A DNA stretch of 42,633 bases from Olavius sp. associated proteobacterium Delta 1 (GCA_902749685.1 CACVKW010000908.1:1-42633), one strand, 5' to 3'. Counted from the stretch's first letter, positions 15,445-24,344 are shown. Notes: generated from the letters alone by a model not told the origin. A program made the numbers and translations.

Positions 15445-16722
15445 ATGGCAAGATTCAACGTAAAGTATATTTTTCAAATTGGCTGTTATTTAAATCCTAT
15501 GAATCCTGTACAGACTGATAAATTAAAACCCGGTCAAATTCTAGCCGAGGAGGTTCGGGACATAAACGGAAGACTCCTGCTGGCCCGTGGCAATCAAATC
15601 CAACCTAACCATATTCGAATTTTTAAGATCTGGGGAATTTCAGAAGTTAATGTTGCCGGGGCAGCCAGTCGCATGGATAGTTTCGATCCCGAGCTTGACT
15701 CGGAGCTTGTCGAACAGGCCCGGGAAAGTATGATGATTCTTTGTCGCCATGTGGATATGGAGCATCCGGCCATAAAAGAAATATTCAACCTTGCGGTGCA
15801 ATTCAGATGCAGACATGGTCTGGTTGAAGTCGAAAGCAATTTGCATATCACCGAGCCGGAGCTACCCCATCAGACTCAAAAGCAGAATTTTATCGATGCA
15901 TTGTACAAAAAAAAGATAATTTTGCCTGAAATCCCGGCCGTCGTGTTTGAGTTAAATGAAGTTGTTGCCAATCCCATGTCTTCGGCCGTACAAATAGCCG
16001 AAGTGGTAAATAGAAGTCCGAGTTTAACTGCCCTGCTGCTAAAGATTGTAAATTCTTCATTTTACGGCTTCCCTTCGAAAATAGACAAGGTATCGCACGC
16101 GGTGACGCTTATCGGAACACGCGAAATCTCAGGACTTGCCCTGGGGATCAGTATTCTTTCAACTTTCAAGAATATTCCCAAAGAAATAATTGATATGTAT
16201 ACTTTTATCAAGCACAGTCTGGCATGCGGCATTTTTTCAAGGGTAATAGCTGCGCATCTGAATTCTAACCAAACCGAGCAGTTGTTTGTCTCCGGATTAT
16301 TGCATGATCTCGGCCGATTAATACTATATATTCATTTTCCGAAAGAGTCGCACAATAACATTACCCGATCCAGAAATCGCTCCAAATTGCTTTTTAAGGA
16401 AGAATCAGATTACCTGGGCTGTGACCACTCGCAAGTTGGCCAGCAACTCCTAAAACAATGGAAACTGCCTTTAATTATAGAAAACTGTGTCTTTTACCAT
16501 CACAATCCTTCTGAGGCTCAGCAGACGGTTCCCGCGACTATCGTTCACCTGGCTGATATAATGGTTAACAGCCTGGGAATCGGCAGCAGCGGCGAAAAAT
16601 TTGTACCGCCGCTGGACAGGGCTGCCTGGGAGAATCTCGAATTCCCAATCAGCAACTTTGAAAAAGTTATTGGTCAGGCGACTCACCAGTTCAAGGCCTT
16701 GGAATCAATATTGCGTCTGTAA
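15445..16722 (+). CDS. HDOD domain protein
   Basis: This protein of up to 425 residues has an N-terminal segment of the LKPGQILAEEVRD...GRLLLARG kind, often found ahead of HD-type domains. It is followed from about residue 150 by an HDOD domain with SSFYGFP, AVTLIGTREI and HDLGRL. HDOD proteins act in signalling and are often placed next to two-component genes, as here: the hybrid kinase starts eight bases after the stop. The start is uncertain. ATG 15445 directly follows a perfect hairpin (GATCCCG and CGGGATC, 15423-15443) that would hide any ribosome-binding site, while ATG 15499 begins closer to the family homology but has no visible binding site either. Confidence 0.87.
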   Translation: MARFNVKYIFQIGCYLNPMNPVQTDKLKPGQILAEEVRDINGRLLLARGNQIQPNHIRIFKIWGISEVNVAGAASRMDSFDPELDSELVEQARESMMILCRHVDMEHPAIKEIFNLAVQFRCRHGLVEVESNLHITEPELPHQTQKQNFIDALYKKKIILPEIPAVVFELNEVVANPMSSAVQIAEVVNRSPSLTALLLKIVNSSFYGFPSKIDKVSHAVTLIGTREISGLALGISILSTFKNIPKEIIDMYTFIKHSLACGIFSRVIAAHLNSNQTEQLFVSGLLHDLGRLILYIHFPKESHNNITRSRNRSKLLFKEESDYLGCDHSQVGQQLLKQWKLPLIIENCVFYHHNPSEAQQTVPATIVHLADIMVNSLGIGSSGEKFVPPLDRAAWENLEFPISNFEKVIGQATHQFKALESILRL

Positions 16723-16729
16723 AGGAACC

Positions 16730-18505
16730 ATGAATAAAAACGCAAACTTAGATCCTGAAAATCTCCTGGCTCGGATCGAGTATCTGGAGGAAAATAGACG
16801 CCTGATCCAAAATGCACTTGAGATGGCGCTATCACTGGGAGACTTTCAGAAAAATATAAATAAAGGCTACGGATCAGAGCATATTCTGAAGGAAGCTGAA
16901 AAAAGATTGCGCTATTTGATTCCATTTGAAGCCAACGCGTTTTATCTCGTGGATCAGGAAGAATCGGATTTTCGTTTATCTGTCTGCCAACCATCGGACA
17001 AACAGCAATTCATAGAAGGTCAGGTCAGCTACATGATCGATGAGGGCTTTTTTGCCTGGGCCATCCGTGAGAGACGCGGCGTGACGATTTCGTCCCATGA
17101 TCATTCAAAGCAGCTCATATTGCATGTTATCGCCACCTATTCCCGTATTCGGGGCATGTTCGTCGGTCTGCTGCCGAATAAAAAAAATGTCATCCCGGAT
17201 AAATCGCTAACCCTGCTGTCCATCATTATGCTGAATACGGCCAATGCCCTGGAAAGTCTTGAGTTTTACCGCCTGCTGCGTGACCAGAACACGATCCTGG
17301 AAAAAAAGATTGAAGAAAGGACCAAAGCATTAGCCCAATCTGAGCGGCAGCTGCAACAGGTAATGAAGCTGCAGGCCATCGGCACGCTGGCCGGAGGTAT
17401 AGCACACGATTTTAATAATATCCTATTTCCGATCGTTGGGTATACCGAATTGACAATGGATGATATTCCGGAAGACAGCCAGGCCAGACAAAATCTGGAA
17501 GAAATCCTCAAAGCAACCAATCGGGCCAAGGAACTGGTTCAGCAGATACTCACTTTCAGCCGCCAGGGAGGTCAGGAACGCAAGCCGCTGCAAGTTCAAT
17601 TCCTCATCAAAGAGGCCCTTAAATTATTGCGTGCCACCATCCCGTCAACCATCAAGATCGAATGCAATGTAGATGAAGAATGCGGCCACATCATGGGTGA
17701 TCCGACCCAGATTCATCAAGTCGCTATGAATCTTTGCACCAATGCCTATCATGCCATGCAGGAAACGGACGGAACACTTGAAGTGACGTTAAAGGAAGTT
17801 GATATCAGCTATGAAAAATCAGTGGAACGGGTGGGAATGAAAGTCGGCCGACACCTCGAATTAACTGTTAAAGATACCGGACATGGAATGGGGGCGGAGG
17901 TACTGGAGCGCATTTTTGAGCCCTATTATACCACCAAAGAGCTAGGCAAAGGAACCGGTCTGGGTCTATCCGTCATCCACGGCATCATCAAAAATCACGG
18001 GGGCGATATCAGCGTCAGCAGTCAGCTTGGCAGCGGTACCACATTCACCGTTTATCTGCCGGTTATCGATGATATTGATGTTGAACTAAAACCGGTGAAT
18101 GCGGCGGCCGCGACCCAGGGCAATGAGCGCATATTATTGATCGATGATGAAGAGCAGGTTATCGACATCGAGCAACAAATTATTGAACGCCTCGGGTATA
18201 AGGTAACCCCCAAAACCGACAGTCAGGAAGCTTTTGAGGAATTTGCGGCCCAGCCCGAAAAATTCGATCTGGTTATAACGGATATGACCATGCCCAAGAT
18301 GACCGGGGATCAACTGGCACGCAAATTAATGGACATTCGGCCCGACATCCCGGTGATTCTTTGCACCGGATTTAATGTGACCATCACCGAGGAAAAGGCG
18401 CTGGCCATGGGAATTGATAGATTCGTCATGAAGCCGATTGTCAAGGATGAGCTGGCAAAAACCATCCGCACCGTACTGGACACCCCCAAAGTTCTGCCGA
18501 AATAA
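16730..18505 (+). CDS. Hybrid histidine kinase with C-terminal receiver domain
   Basis: This is a 591-residue sensor. Residues about 45-180 look like a GAF-type sensing region, about 185-215 a coiled coil, and then a HisKA domain with phosphoacceptor His226 in GGIAHDFNNIL. An ATPase domain follows, with the N box (NLCTNAYHAM, about 334-343), the G1 box DTGHGMG and G2 GTGLGLS. A receiver domain with phosphoacceptor Asp518 in VITDMTMPKMTG ends the protein. No membrane segment is evident, so the sensor is probably cytoplasmic. ATG 16730 is used because AAAGGA lies just upstream and the longer frame back to 16601 overlaps the HDOD gene. No DNA-binding partner is adjacent; output may go through the HDOD protein or the lone receiver at 20898. 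Confidence 0.93.
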   Translation: MNKNANLDPENLLARIEYLEENRRLIQNALEMALSLGDFQKNINKGYGSEHILKEAEKRLRYLIPFEANAFYLVDQEESDFRLSVCQPSDKQQFIEGQVSYMIDEGFFAWAIRERRGVTISSHDHSKQLILHVIATYSRIRGMFVGLLPNKKNVIPDKSLTLLSIIMLNTANALESLEFYRLLRDQNTILEKKIEERTKALAQSERQLQQVMKLQAIGTLAGGIAHDFNNILFPIVGYTELTMDDIPEDSQARQNLEEILKATNRAKELVQQILTFSRQGGQERKPLQVQFLIKEALKLLRATIPSTIKIECNVDEECGHIMGDPTQIHQVAMNLCTNAYHAMQETDGTLEVTLKEVDISYEKSVERVGMKVGRHLELTVKDTGHGMGAEVLERIFEPYYTTKELGKGTGLGLSVIHGIIKNHGGDISVSSQLGSGTTFTVYLPVIDDIDVELKPVNAAAATQGNERILLIDDEEQVIDIEQQIIERLGYKVTPKTDSQEAFEEFAAQPEKFDLVITDMTMPKMTGDQLARKLMDIRPDIPVILCTGFNVTITEEKALAMGIDRFVMKPIVKDELAKTIRTVLDTPKVLPK

Positions 18506-18539
18506 ATCATAGACTGGATGTGCTATTTTTCAGGACGGA

Positions 18540-18743
18540 TCAATTATCCTTTTTATCCTCATCATTTGCCGGCTCATCAATCGATTCACTCAAGCTGTCG
18601 AGCAGACATGTGACCGGATCGGCAAATTTTTTAACGACTGAAATAGCCTTAGATTGGGCACTGCGATATCCAGCTCGATAGGCGAATACATAAACTAAAG
18701 TAACAAGACTGAGCTGGGCCAGAATTAAGAAAAAGGATTTCAT
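18540..18743 (-). CDS. Small single-pass membrane protein, unknown function
   Basis: This 67-residue protein has one N-terminal hydrophobic segment (about residues 3-25), a short basic middle part, and a very acidic C terminus rich in Glu, Asp and Lys. I do not recognise the family. The start at 18743 is supported by AAAGGGG about eight bases upstream; the longer frame to 18791 is not needed. It converges on the histidine kinase and is divergent from the 83-residue gene at 18897, with a 24-bp palindrome between them. Confidence 0.65.
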   Translation of the reverse strand: MKSFFLILAQLSLVTLVYVFAYRAGYRSAQSKAISVVKKFADPVTCLLDSLSESIDEPANDEDKKDN

Positions 18744-18807
18744 ACATGATTCCCCTTTATTTTTTCGGTTCAATAATATAACTTCGACCAAGCGGACTGA
18801 TAACTTT

Positions 18808-18831
18808 AACCCTAATTGATCAATTAGGGTT
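18808..18831. promoter_or_regulatory. Perfect 24-bp palindrome, possible operator
   Basis: The half-site AACCCTAATTGA is followed without a gap by its reverse complement, making a perfect two-fold symmetric 24-bp site between two divergent small genes (starts at 18743 and 18897). It could be a dimeric regulator's binding site controlling both. On the plus strand it is followed by TCCTTTT, so a hairpin role is also possible. Confidence 0.5.
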
Positions 18832-18896
18832 TCCTTTTGCTACCGTAATGCTCCAGGAAATATGAACAAAAATCATTTCAAAAAAAGAAGATAGCG

Positions 18897-19148
18897 ATGC
18901 ATACACACAACTTTGTCGAAACTTACCAAGGACTTGTGGGATACGGCGCGGATCGGGAAACGGATGAAAATACGCTCATATACTATCTGCAAAAGTTTTC
19001 CGACGACAGGTTTATGGCGTTGCTCACTAATCGAATGACCGATGAAGAAATGCTGGAATTATTTAATCTGATCAATCGCCTCCTGCAGAACCATCTGACA
19101 GAGGCTGAGTATCACAAGCAGTTTCTGAAAGACGGGCACGGGGATTAA
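18897..19148 (+). CDS. Small conserved cytoplasmic protein, unknown function
   Basis: This 83-residue soluble protein has no signal or membrane segment and looks helical (LIYYLQKFSDDRFMALL, MLELFNLINRLLQNHL). It resembles small conserved proteins of sulfate-reducing deltaproteobacteria usually annotated only as cytoplasmic proteins; that recognition is from memory and no function is known to me. The ATG at 18897 has AAGAAG upstream. A heptad-repeat element begins immediately at its stop codon. Confidence 0.75.
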   Translation: MHTHNFVETYQGLVGYGADRETDENTLIYYLQKFSDDRFMALLTNRMTDEEMLELFNLINRLLQNHLTEAEYHKQFLKDGHGD

Positions 19149-19391
19149 GGAAGGTGTCAGGTGTCGGGTTTCAGGTGTCAGGAAAGGGGACAGAGGTGCT
19201 GGAAATGGGCGAAAGGTGGTAGGTTATCAGGTAGAGGGTAAAAAGTAGCTGGCGAATGGTTCACGCGACCAAGTTAAATTCTCTTCGCTCGATTTCCGAT
19301 ACCCACCTTTCAAATTCCGCATTCCGACCTCCGATCTCTGCCCTCTGTCTTCTGCCCTCTGAACTCTTTCATCTGTCCTCTAAAATCTGAT
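19147..19391. repeat. Large heptad-periodic intergenic element
   Basis: This 245-bp gap is almost entirely 7-nt units. From 19153 the plus strand steps through GGTGTCA, GGTGTCG and GGTTTCA, then looser G-rich heptads to about 19260. From about 19310 it runs through TTCCNNN units and then about eight TCTGNNN or CTCTNNN units up to the ribosome-binding site of the next gene. It is thus G-rich first and C/T-rich last, and can fold on itself imperfectly. No gene is visible inside. Confidence 0.88.
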
Positions 19392-19408
19392 AAAAAGGAG
19401 CAACGATC

Positions 19409-20608
19409 ATGTTCACCGAAAAACAGCTGGAACGCTATGCCGACGTTTTGTGGTGGGGGCTGAGCACCGCAAAAAAAGTTCCATTTAAAAAAGATGATAT
19501 CGTCCTGATTCGCTATAACAGTTCCGCAGTTCGACTGGCTGAGGTTATCTATGCCGGTCTGTTATCCAGGGGCATGCACCCTGTTCAGCGCGTGAGTCCA
19601 AGCGCCACAATGGAAAAGGATTTCTACTTGCGCTCCTCCAACCGGCAGCTTGTTTTTATCCCCCCCGGCGAAAAAGAGCTGATGTCACGACTTAACGGAA
19701 GCATTTACCTGCATGCGCCTGAATCCATCACCCATCTAAGCGATGTTGCTCCCCAAAAAATCGGCAAAACTACGGTGGCTCAGAAAGCATTGCGCGACAT
19801 TCTCAATCGCCGGGAGGCCCGTGGCAGTTTCAGCTGGACGCTGTGCATCTTCCCGACAGCTGAATTGGCCGGGCAGGCCGGTCTTAGCCTGGTGGATTAC
19901 ACGCGCCAGGTGGCCAAAGCCTGCTTTTTAAGCAAATCAGACCCGCTTGGCGCTTGGCGAGATATTTATGACAATGCCCGGTCAATAAAAAAATGGCTGA
20001 ATTCAATGAAGGTTAAATTTCTGCATGTCGAATCCGACAATATCGACCTGGAGATAACACCGGGAGAAAAAAGGCGGTGGATCGGCATCTCCGGACGCAA
20101 CATACCCAGTTTTGAGATTTTCGTTTCGCCGGACTGGCGCGGAACCCGGGGAAAATATCATGCCGATCAGCCCTCATATCGAAGCGGCAATCGTGTCGAG
20201 AGCGTCAAGCTGGAGTTTAACAAAGGCAAAGTTATAAAAGTATCGGCCGAAACCGGCCAGGAATTTGTGAGAAAACAGCTGCAGATGGACAAAGGCGCCG
20301 ACAAAGTGGGTGAATTTTCCCTGACGGACAGGCGGTTCTCCAGAATAAATCGATTTATGGCCAATACCCTGTTTGATGAAAACTATGGCGGTAAATACGG
20401 AAATTGTCACATCGCCCTGGGTTCATCTTACTCAAATACCTATACCGGTGACAGCAAACGATTAAACCAGGCGCTTAAGCAAAAACTGGGTTTTAATGAG
20501 TCCGCCTTACACTGGGATCTGGTTAACACTGAAAAAAAACGGGTCAGCGCCCATTTACAGACCGGGAAAGTCATAACCATCTATGAAAACGGCCGATTTA
20601 CCTGCTAG
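19409..20608 (+). CDS. Aminopeptidase, M29 (thermophilic metalloprotease) family
   Basis: This 399-residue protein resembles M29 aminopeptidases, which remove N-terminal residues from peptides using two metal ions. The likely ligand regions are present: IPSFEIFVSPD (first Glu; the family usually has a Gly before this Glu, here Phe), GEFSLTDR (second Glu), the NCHIALGSSY His segment, and ALHWDLV with the paired His and Asp near the C terminus. The length is typical. No signal peptide is present, so it is cytoplasmic. ATG 19409 has AAAGGAG upstream. It is a monocistronic-looking gene with repeat elements on both sides. Confidence 0.9.
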   Translation: MFTEKQLERYADVLWWGLSTAKKVPFKKDDIVLIRYNSSAVRLAEVIYAGLLSRGMHPVQRVSPSATMEKDFYLRSSNRQLVFIPPGEKELMSRLNGSIYLHAPESITHLSDVAPQKIGKTTVAQKALRDILNRREARGSFSWTLCIFPTAELAGQAGLSLVDYTRQVAKACFLSKSDPLGAWRDIYDNARSIKKWLNSMKVKFLHVESDNIDLEITPGEKRRWIGISGRNIPSFEIFVSPDWRGTRGKYHADQPSYRSGNRVESVKLEFNKGKVIKVSAETGQEFVRKQLQMDKGADKVGEFSLTDRRFSRINRFMANTLFDENYGGKYGNCHIALGSSYSNTYTGDSKRLNQALKQKLGFNESALHWDLVNTEKKRVSAHLQTGKVITIYENGRFTC

Positions 20609-20724
20609 GTCTAAATATAAGCGATTTGATTAAAAGTCCGACCTCGCCATTCAGCATATAAAAATAGCTGTGACTCCCTTAAAGGCCGAAGGATTGCATA
20701 AAATTGGACAAGTGTCCTATTTAG

Positions 20725-20815
20725 GAATTAGAGGTTTGAGGAATTTAGGAATTGAAGAAATTCTACCTGTTTTTTTGATTTTATCCTTTAATCCCTAAAT
20801 TGCTGATTCCCTTGC
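20725..20815. repeat. Heptad-like A+T-rich intergenic element
   Basis: Between the convergent aminopeptidase and response-regulator genes, a purine-rich arm (GGAATTA, GAGGTTT and similar words) is followed by a pyrimidine-rich arm containing ATCCCTAAATT. The arms are imperfectly complementary, for example AATTTAGG against CCTAAATT. The layout matches the larger elements, but the 7-nt step is less regular. Confidence 0.55.
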
Positions 20816-20897
20816 TTTGGCGCGAATATTTATACATCGTGGCCAAAAATTGACTCATTTTTAGAGCGAATTATGTGGATTGAAGGTATGGAGACAA

Positions 20898-21269
20898 TCA
20901 TATTCCAACTGCAGCGCGGGGCGGCATCGTTCCAAAGGACCGAATAGAGTCAACCAGCTTTTTTAGGGGAAAGGGTTTTGGCAAAACCATGTCAAAATTT
21001 TTATCTTCCAATTGCCAGGGTGTTCCGGATATGGCAATCACCGGGATGGATTGCCTGTTGGAGTTTCGTATATGTTTTACAACGCCGTTGCCGTCAACTC
21101 CCGGCATGCGGATGTCGGTGATCACGATGTCAAAATTTCCATCATCGAATTTTTCGATTCCTTCCTGACCGTCCACAGCAGTTTCAACATTGTGACCGAA
21201 TCTTGTTAGTGCCTGGTAAATTATCTGTAGGATGCCCTTTTCATCGTCAATAACCAGAATTGTGCTCAT
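20898..21269 (-). CDS. Single-domain response regulator (CheY-like receiver)
   Basis: This 123-residue protein is a receiver domain only. It has the acidic pair in VIDDE (residues 8-9), phosphoacceptor Asp52 in VITDIRMPGVDG, the Ser/Thr switch in ISGT and Lys98 in LPKPF. It has no output domain, so it acts by protein contact or as a phosphorelay intermediate, perhaps with the hybrid kinase at 16730; that pairing is inference from proximity. ATG 21269 is chosen over a TTG four codons earlier because GGAG lies eight bases upstream. Its upstream region holds an inverted repeat at 21346-21387. Confidence 0.92.
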   Translation of the reverse strand: MSTILVIDDEKGILQIIYQALTRFGHNVETAVDGQEGIEKFDDGNFDIVITDIRMPGVDGNGVVKHIRNSNRQSIPVIAISGTPWQLEDKNFDMVLPKPFPLKKLVDSIRSFGTMPPRAAVGI

Positions 21270-21345
21270 AATTTTCTCCAAGACGCTGCTCTATTTTCAA
21301 TTGATTCGATGATTTAATAATATCCAAATTACACGGTATTGTCAA

Positions 21346-21387
21346 CTATATATTGTGCGCAACAGGCTATCCAACCACAATATATAG
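21346..21387. promoter_or_regulatory. 12-bp inverted repeat upstream of the response regulator
   Basis: CTATATATTGTG (21346-21357) and its exact reverse complement (21376-21387) are separated by 18 bases. The site lies about 80-120 bp upstream of the response-regulator start. It may be an operator or a hairpin in the leader. Confidence 0.4.
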
Positions 21388-21429
21388 CGTTCAATTCAAT
21401 TTCACAGTTGAATGTGAAACATTTTCAAG

Positions 21430-21455
21430 CCTTTATGGATCACCTTTATGGATCA
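21430..21455 (+). repeat. 13-bp tandem direct repeat
   Basis: Two adjacent exact copies of CCTTTATGGATCA. They lie in the gene-free interval upstream of the response regulator, beyond the inverted repeat. Possible tandem binding sites or slippage; nothing else supports a role. Confidence 0.6.
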
Positions 21456-21799
21456 GGGTGTTTCTTTACCGGCTGTTAAAGAATCTGGTGGGGTTATGAA
21501 CAATGTCACAAACAAAATATTCAAAGAGCTATCTATATGAAACTGTTCTGCTGTGTCAAACCGGATTATAGCTAGTTTCTTAAGCCGGATAAAAAAGTTA
21601 TTAACAATTTCTATCTATTTGATACCAATAGATATACTCACAGCTTCTCTCTCAACCTTTAACCATAAACTATTTAAGGAATTATGATTTTTTTCAACTA
21701 TTTTAGACAGATCGATAATTATCCACAAGTTATGAACAATCACTATTTCTGCAAATATCGTCTGATTGCTATTCTTTTTAATGATTTTAAAAATAAAGC

Positions 21800-21832
21800 A
21801 AAAAAAAGCGCCTCAAACTTAAAAGGCGCTTT
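21800..21832 (-). terminator. Intrinsic terminator of the miaB operon
   Basis: On the minus strand a 9-bp GC-containing stem (AAAGCGCCT and AGGCGCTTT) with a short A/T loop is followed by a run of T residues. It lies about 80 bp after the stop of the DUF151 gene, closing the operon 24068-21911. Confidence 0.85.
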
Positions 21833-21910
21833 GCTTAACTGTACTCGCTGTAATTAGGGTGTTACGGGTTCTTCCTTCAGTTGATGGAAACCCGGCTGCA
21901 ATTCAGGTGG

Positions 21911-22408
21911 CTACACTTTATATTTACCAAAATCATCCGGCGACAAATTCTCAAGGTAATCAGCCCATTTTTTGCCTTCTTCGCTGGTATCTACGACTTC
22001 GGCTTCTCCATCACTGATTTTTGATTTTTGCATGACGGAGTCTTCAACAAAAATGGGCGCACTAAACCGCAGTGCCAGGGCAATGGCATCACTGGGACGA
22101 GCGTCAATATCGAAATTGCCGTCTTTGGAAACAAAATAGATTCTGGCAAAAAAAGTGTTGTCCTTTAAATCACAGACTTCAATTTTGGCAATCGAAATTT
22201 CCAATGTATCTGAAAAATTCTTAAACAGATCATGGGTCATGGGACGTTCATATTTTATATCTTGCAGGGCCGAAGCGATGGAAGTGGCTTCGAGCAGTCC
22301 GATCCAGATGGGAATGGCCTGATCACTCTCTTCTGATTTTAGAATAATAATGGGGGTGTTCGATGCTGGATCCATTGTCAAACCCGCTATGCTTACTTTA
22401 TGCAGCAT
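21911..22408 (-). CDS. Bifunctional nuclease family protein (DUF151)
   Basis: This 165-residue protein is of the DUF151/bifunctional nuclease family. Family marks are PIIILK near residue 23, IPIWIGLLEATSIASAL (about 32-48), RPMTHDLF, and DARPSDAIALALR in the second half. Plant members have been reported to have nuclease activity; the bacterial role is unclear. It overlaps the 3' end of miaB by 11 bases, and its AAAGGAG ribosome-binding site lies inside miaB, so translation is probably coupled. It is the last gene of the operon before a strong terminator. Confidence 0.92.
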   Translation of the reverse strand: MLHKVSIAGLTMDPASNTPIIILKSEESDQAIPIWIGLLEATSIASALQDIKYERPMTHDLFKNFSDTLEISIAKIEVCDLKDNTFFARIYFVSKDGNFDIDARPSDAIALALRFSAPIFVEDSVMQKSKISDGEAEVVDTSEEGKKWADYLENLSPDDFGKYKV

Positions 22409-23819
22409 AACTTTTTTCTCCTTTCAAGCCTTCAACGGTAGATTCTATTGCGACGGGTTTTCCCCACAGTGAATGCGCATAAGCCTTGTCAATCTTTACA
22501 TGAACCACTTTCCCCGGAAAAATGTCACGACTGCTCCCAGGAATATCTCTATGATAAAAGTTTACGATTTTGTTAGTGGAAGTGCGTCCGGTCCACTGCG
22601 CAACCTGATTCGGTTCGTCAAGACTGCCGGAGGATTGTTTTTTACTGAATCCTTCGGCAATAATCGGTTGAATAGAGCCGATCAAAGCTTCATTTTTCTT
22701 TCTAGTATAAGTTTCCTGCAATTCTAAAAGAATTTGCAGCCTCTCGCTCTTTTGGGGATCTGAAATTTTTGCCTTAAACTGGGTGGCGGGCGCATTCGGA
22801 CGATCGGAATACATAAAGGCGAAAAGACCGTCAAACGCTACTTTTCTCATCAAATCCAGGGTTTCATCAAAATCAGCATCCGATTCGCCCGGAAAGCCGA
22901 CGATCATATCGGAAGTTATCGCGATATCAGGACAAGTATCTCTGAGTTTGGCGACTTTGTCAAGGTACAGCTCCTTTGTGTACTTGCGGTTCATCCGTTT
23001 CAGCATCCGGTTGGATCCGGATTGAACCGGCAAGTGTATATGATTGCATAACTTGTCATTTGCCTGAAATGCGTCAATCAAATCCTGATCGAAATCCTTG
23101 GGATGGGATGTTGTAAAGCGGATCCGTAAAAGCCCCTCAATGGTTTGGACACGCGCCAGTAACTCCGTGAAACTCAACAACCCCTCTTTTTTTCCATAAC
23201 TGTTTACATTTTGCCCAAGCAGGGTAACCTCCTTGACGCCGGAATCAACAAACAGTTTGATTTCTTTAACAATATTGTCGGGATGGCGGCTGGTTTCTCT
23301 TCCCCGCACGTAGGGCACCACGCAATAGGTACAATAATTATCGCAGCCCCGCATGATGGTTACAAAACGCGATACCGGGTTGTGGTTCTGACCTGCTGGA
23401 GCAGCATCCAACAGTTCCGGATGGTCAGTCATCGAGACATCGACAATGCGGCAACGTTTGGCCTCAATTTTGCTGATTAAAGCCGGCAGACGATCAATGG
23501 CCTGGGTGCCGAACACGAGATCGAGGTGTGGTATCCGCTTAAGAATTTTGGCGCCTTCCTGCTGGGCAACACAGCCTCCGACCCCAACGATTAGACCCGG
23601 CTTCTTTTTCTTCAATCGGGCCAGTCGGCCCAGAAAACTAAAGGCTTTTTGTTCGGCTTTGGCCCGTACCGTACAGGTATTAAGGATCACCAGATCAGCC
23701 GCTTCCAATGATGATGTCTGCTGATAGCCCGTGGCCGCCAGTTGAATTGCAATCTGCTCGGAATCATAGACATTCATCTGGCATCCGATGGTGTTGATAT
23801 AAAGATACTTGTTTAACAT
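22398..23819 (-). CDS. miaB: tRNA-2-methylthio-N6-dimethylallyladenosine synthase MiaB
   Basis: This 473-residue radical SAM methylthiotransferase adds a methylthio group to isopentenyl-modified A37 in tRNAs. The N-terminal cluster-binding cysteines are Cys13 (GCQMN), Cys49 (NTCTVR) and Cys83 (GGCVAQ). The radical-SAM cysteines are 159, 163 and 166 in GCDNYCTYC. A TRAM domain occupies the C-terminal 70 or so residues. The length is slightly above the usual 440-460 because of a short C-terminal tail. It follows the DUF4911 gene by 12 bases and overlaps the DUF151 gene. The start is ATG 23819 with no clear ribosome-binding site. Confidence 0.95.
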   Translation of the reverse strand: MLNKYLYINTIGCQMNVYDSEQIAIQLAATGYQQTSSLEAADLVILNTCTVRAKAEQKAFSFLGRLARLKKKKPGLIVGVGGCVAQQEGAKILKRIPHLDLVFGTQAIDRLPALISKIEAKRCRIVDVSMTDHPELLDAAPAGQNHNPVSRFVTIMRGCDNYCTYCVVPYVRGRETSRHPDNIVKEIKLFVDSGVKEVTLLGQNVNSYGKKEGLLSFTELLARVQTIEGLLRIRFTTSHPKDFDQDLIDAFQANDKLCNHIHLPVQSGSNRMLKRMNRKYTKELYLDKVAKLRDTCPDIAITSDMIVGFPGESDADFDETLDLMRKVAFDGLFAFMYSDRPNAPATQFKAKISDPQKSERLQILLELQETYTRKKNEALIGSIQPIIAEGFSKKQSSGSLDEPNQVAQWTGRTSTNKIVNFYHRDIPGSSRDIFPGKVVHVKIDKAYAHSLWGKPVAIESTVEGLKGEKSYAA

Positions 23820-23831
23820 AAAATATTCAAT

Positions 23832-24068
23832 TCAACGGTGCGCCCTTTCCATTATGATATCGCGTTTCAGGTCCTCTAAAATCGTCTCCACGTCCTGCTC
23901 ACAACCCGGTGCGATTTGAAACTCAATAAGACCGGTTTCAGGGTCCAGGGTGGTGACGCTTGCGAGTCCACCGTATGCTTCTATAATAAATCGTATAAAG
24001 GCAATCTCTCGCCGGTCAACACGATAATGTTTTTTAATGGTTTCTGCAAGATTGTTGTGAGTTGACAT
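23832..24068 (-). CDS. DUF4911 domain protein
   Basis: This 78-residue protein matches DUF4911, recognised by HYRVDRREIAFIRFIIEAYGG, a central beta region, and IAPGCEQDVETILEDLKRD. The function is unknown. The family is often found next to miaB in deltaproteobacteria, as here, which suggests a link with RNA modification or translation. It is the first gene of the operon. No good ribosome-binding site is visible before ATG 24068. Confidence 0.85.
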   Translation of the reverse strand: MSTHNNLAETIKKHYRVDRREIAFIRFIIEAYGGLASVTTLDPETGLIEFQIAPGCEQDVETILEDLKRDIIMERAHR

Positions 24069-24344
24069 CGCAATTATTCAAAGGCCGGCTAAATTTTGAG
24101 GCATCTTTTAGTATAATCATATCCGGTGTTTTATCAATAAAAAAGACCTAACGAGAAAGAATCTGATGAACATCAAATCACTCCATAGCGTGATTGAATA
24201 ATGTATTCTTTCTATTCAAAGAATATCGGCCAAAATGAATCTACCATGAGGGATTCGATTTGGCTTAGCCCTTCACCTGTGAGTTCAGGACCGAACGGCT
24301 TACCGCAGGCAGTGGTTCCATTTTGACCTCATTATGACCGCTTC
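24069..24344. other. Divergent intergenic region, no gene seen
   Basis: This region lies between the DUF4911 gene (minus) and recJ (plus). It contains a small hairpin (ATTCTTT and AAAGAAT) and short symmetric words but no convincing gene or consensus promoter. Promoters for both directions should lie here or in the adjoining repeat element. Confidence 0.4.

Larger units (their letters stand above)
21282..21799. other. Long A+T-rich intergenic region without genes
   Basis: This is the largest gene-free interval in the window. It lies upstream of the response-regulator gene and beyond the terminator of the miaB operon. I see no convincing reading frame or tRNA. It contains the inverted repeat at 21346-21387, the direct repeat at 21430-21455, and several runs of short A/T tracts. 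It could hide a small RNA or an extended promoter region, but nothing further can be supported. Confidence 0.5.
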
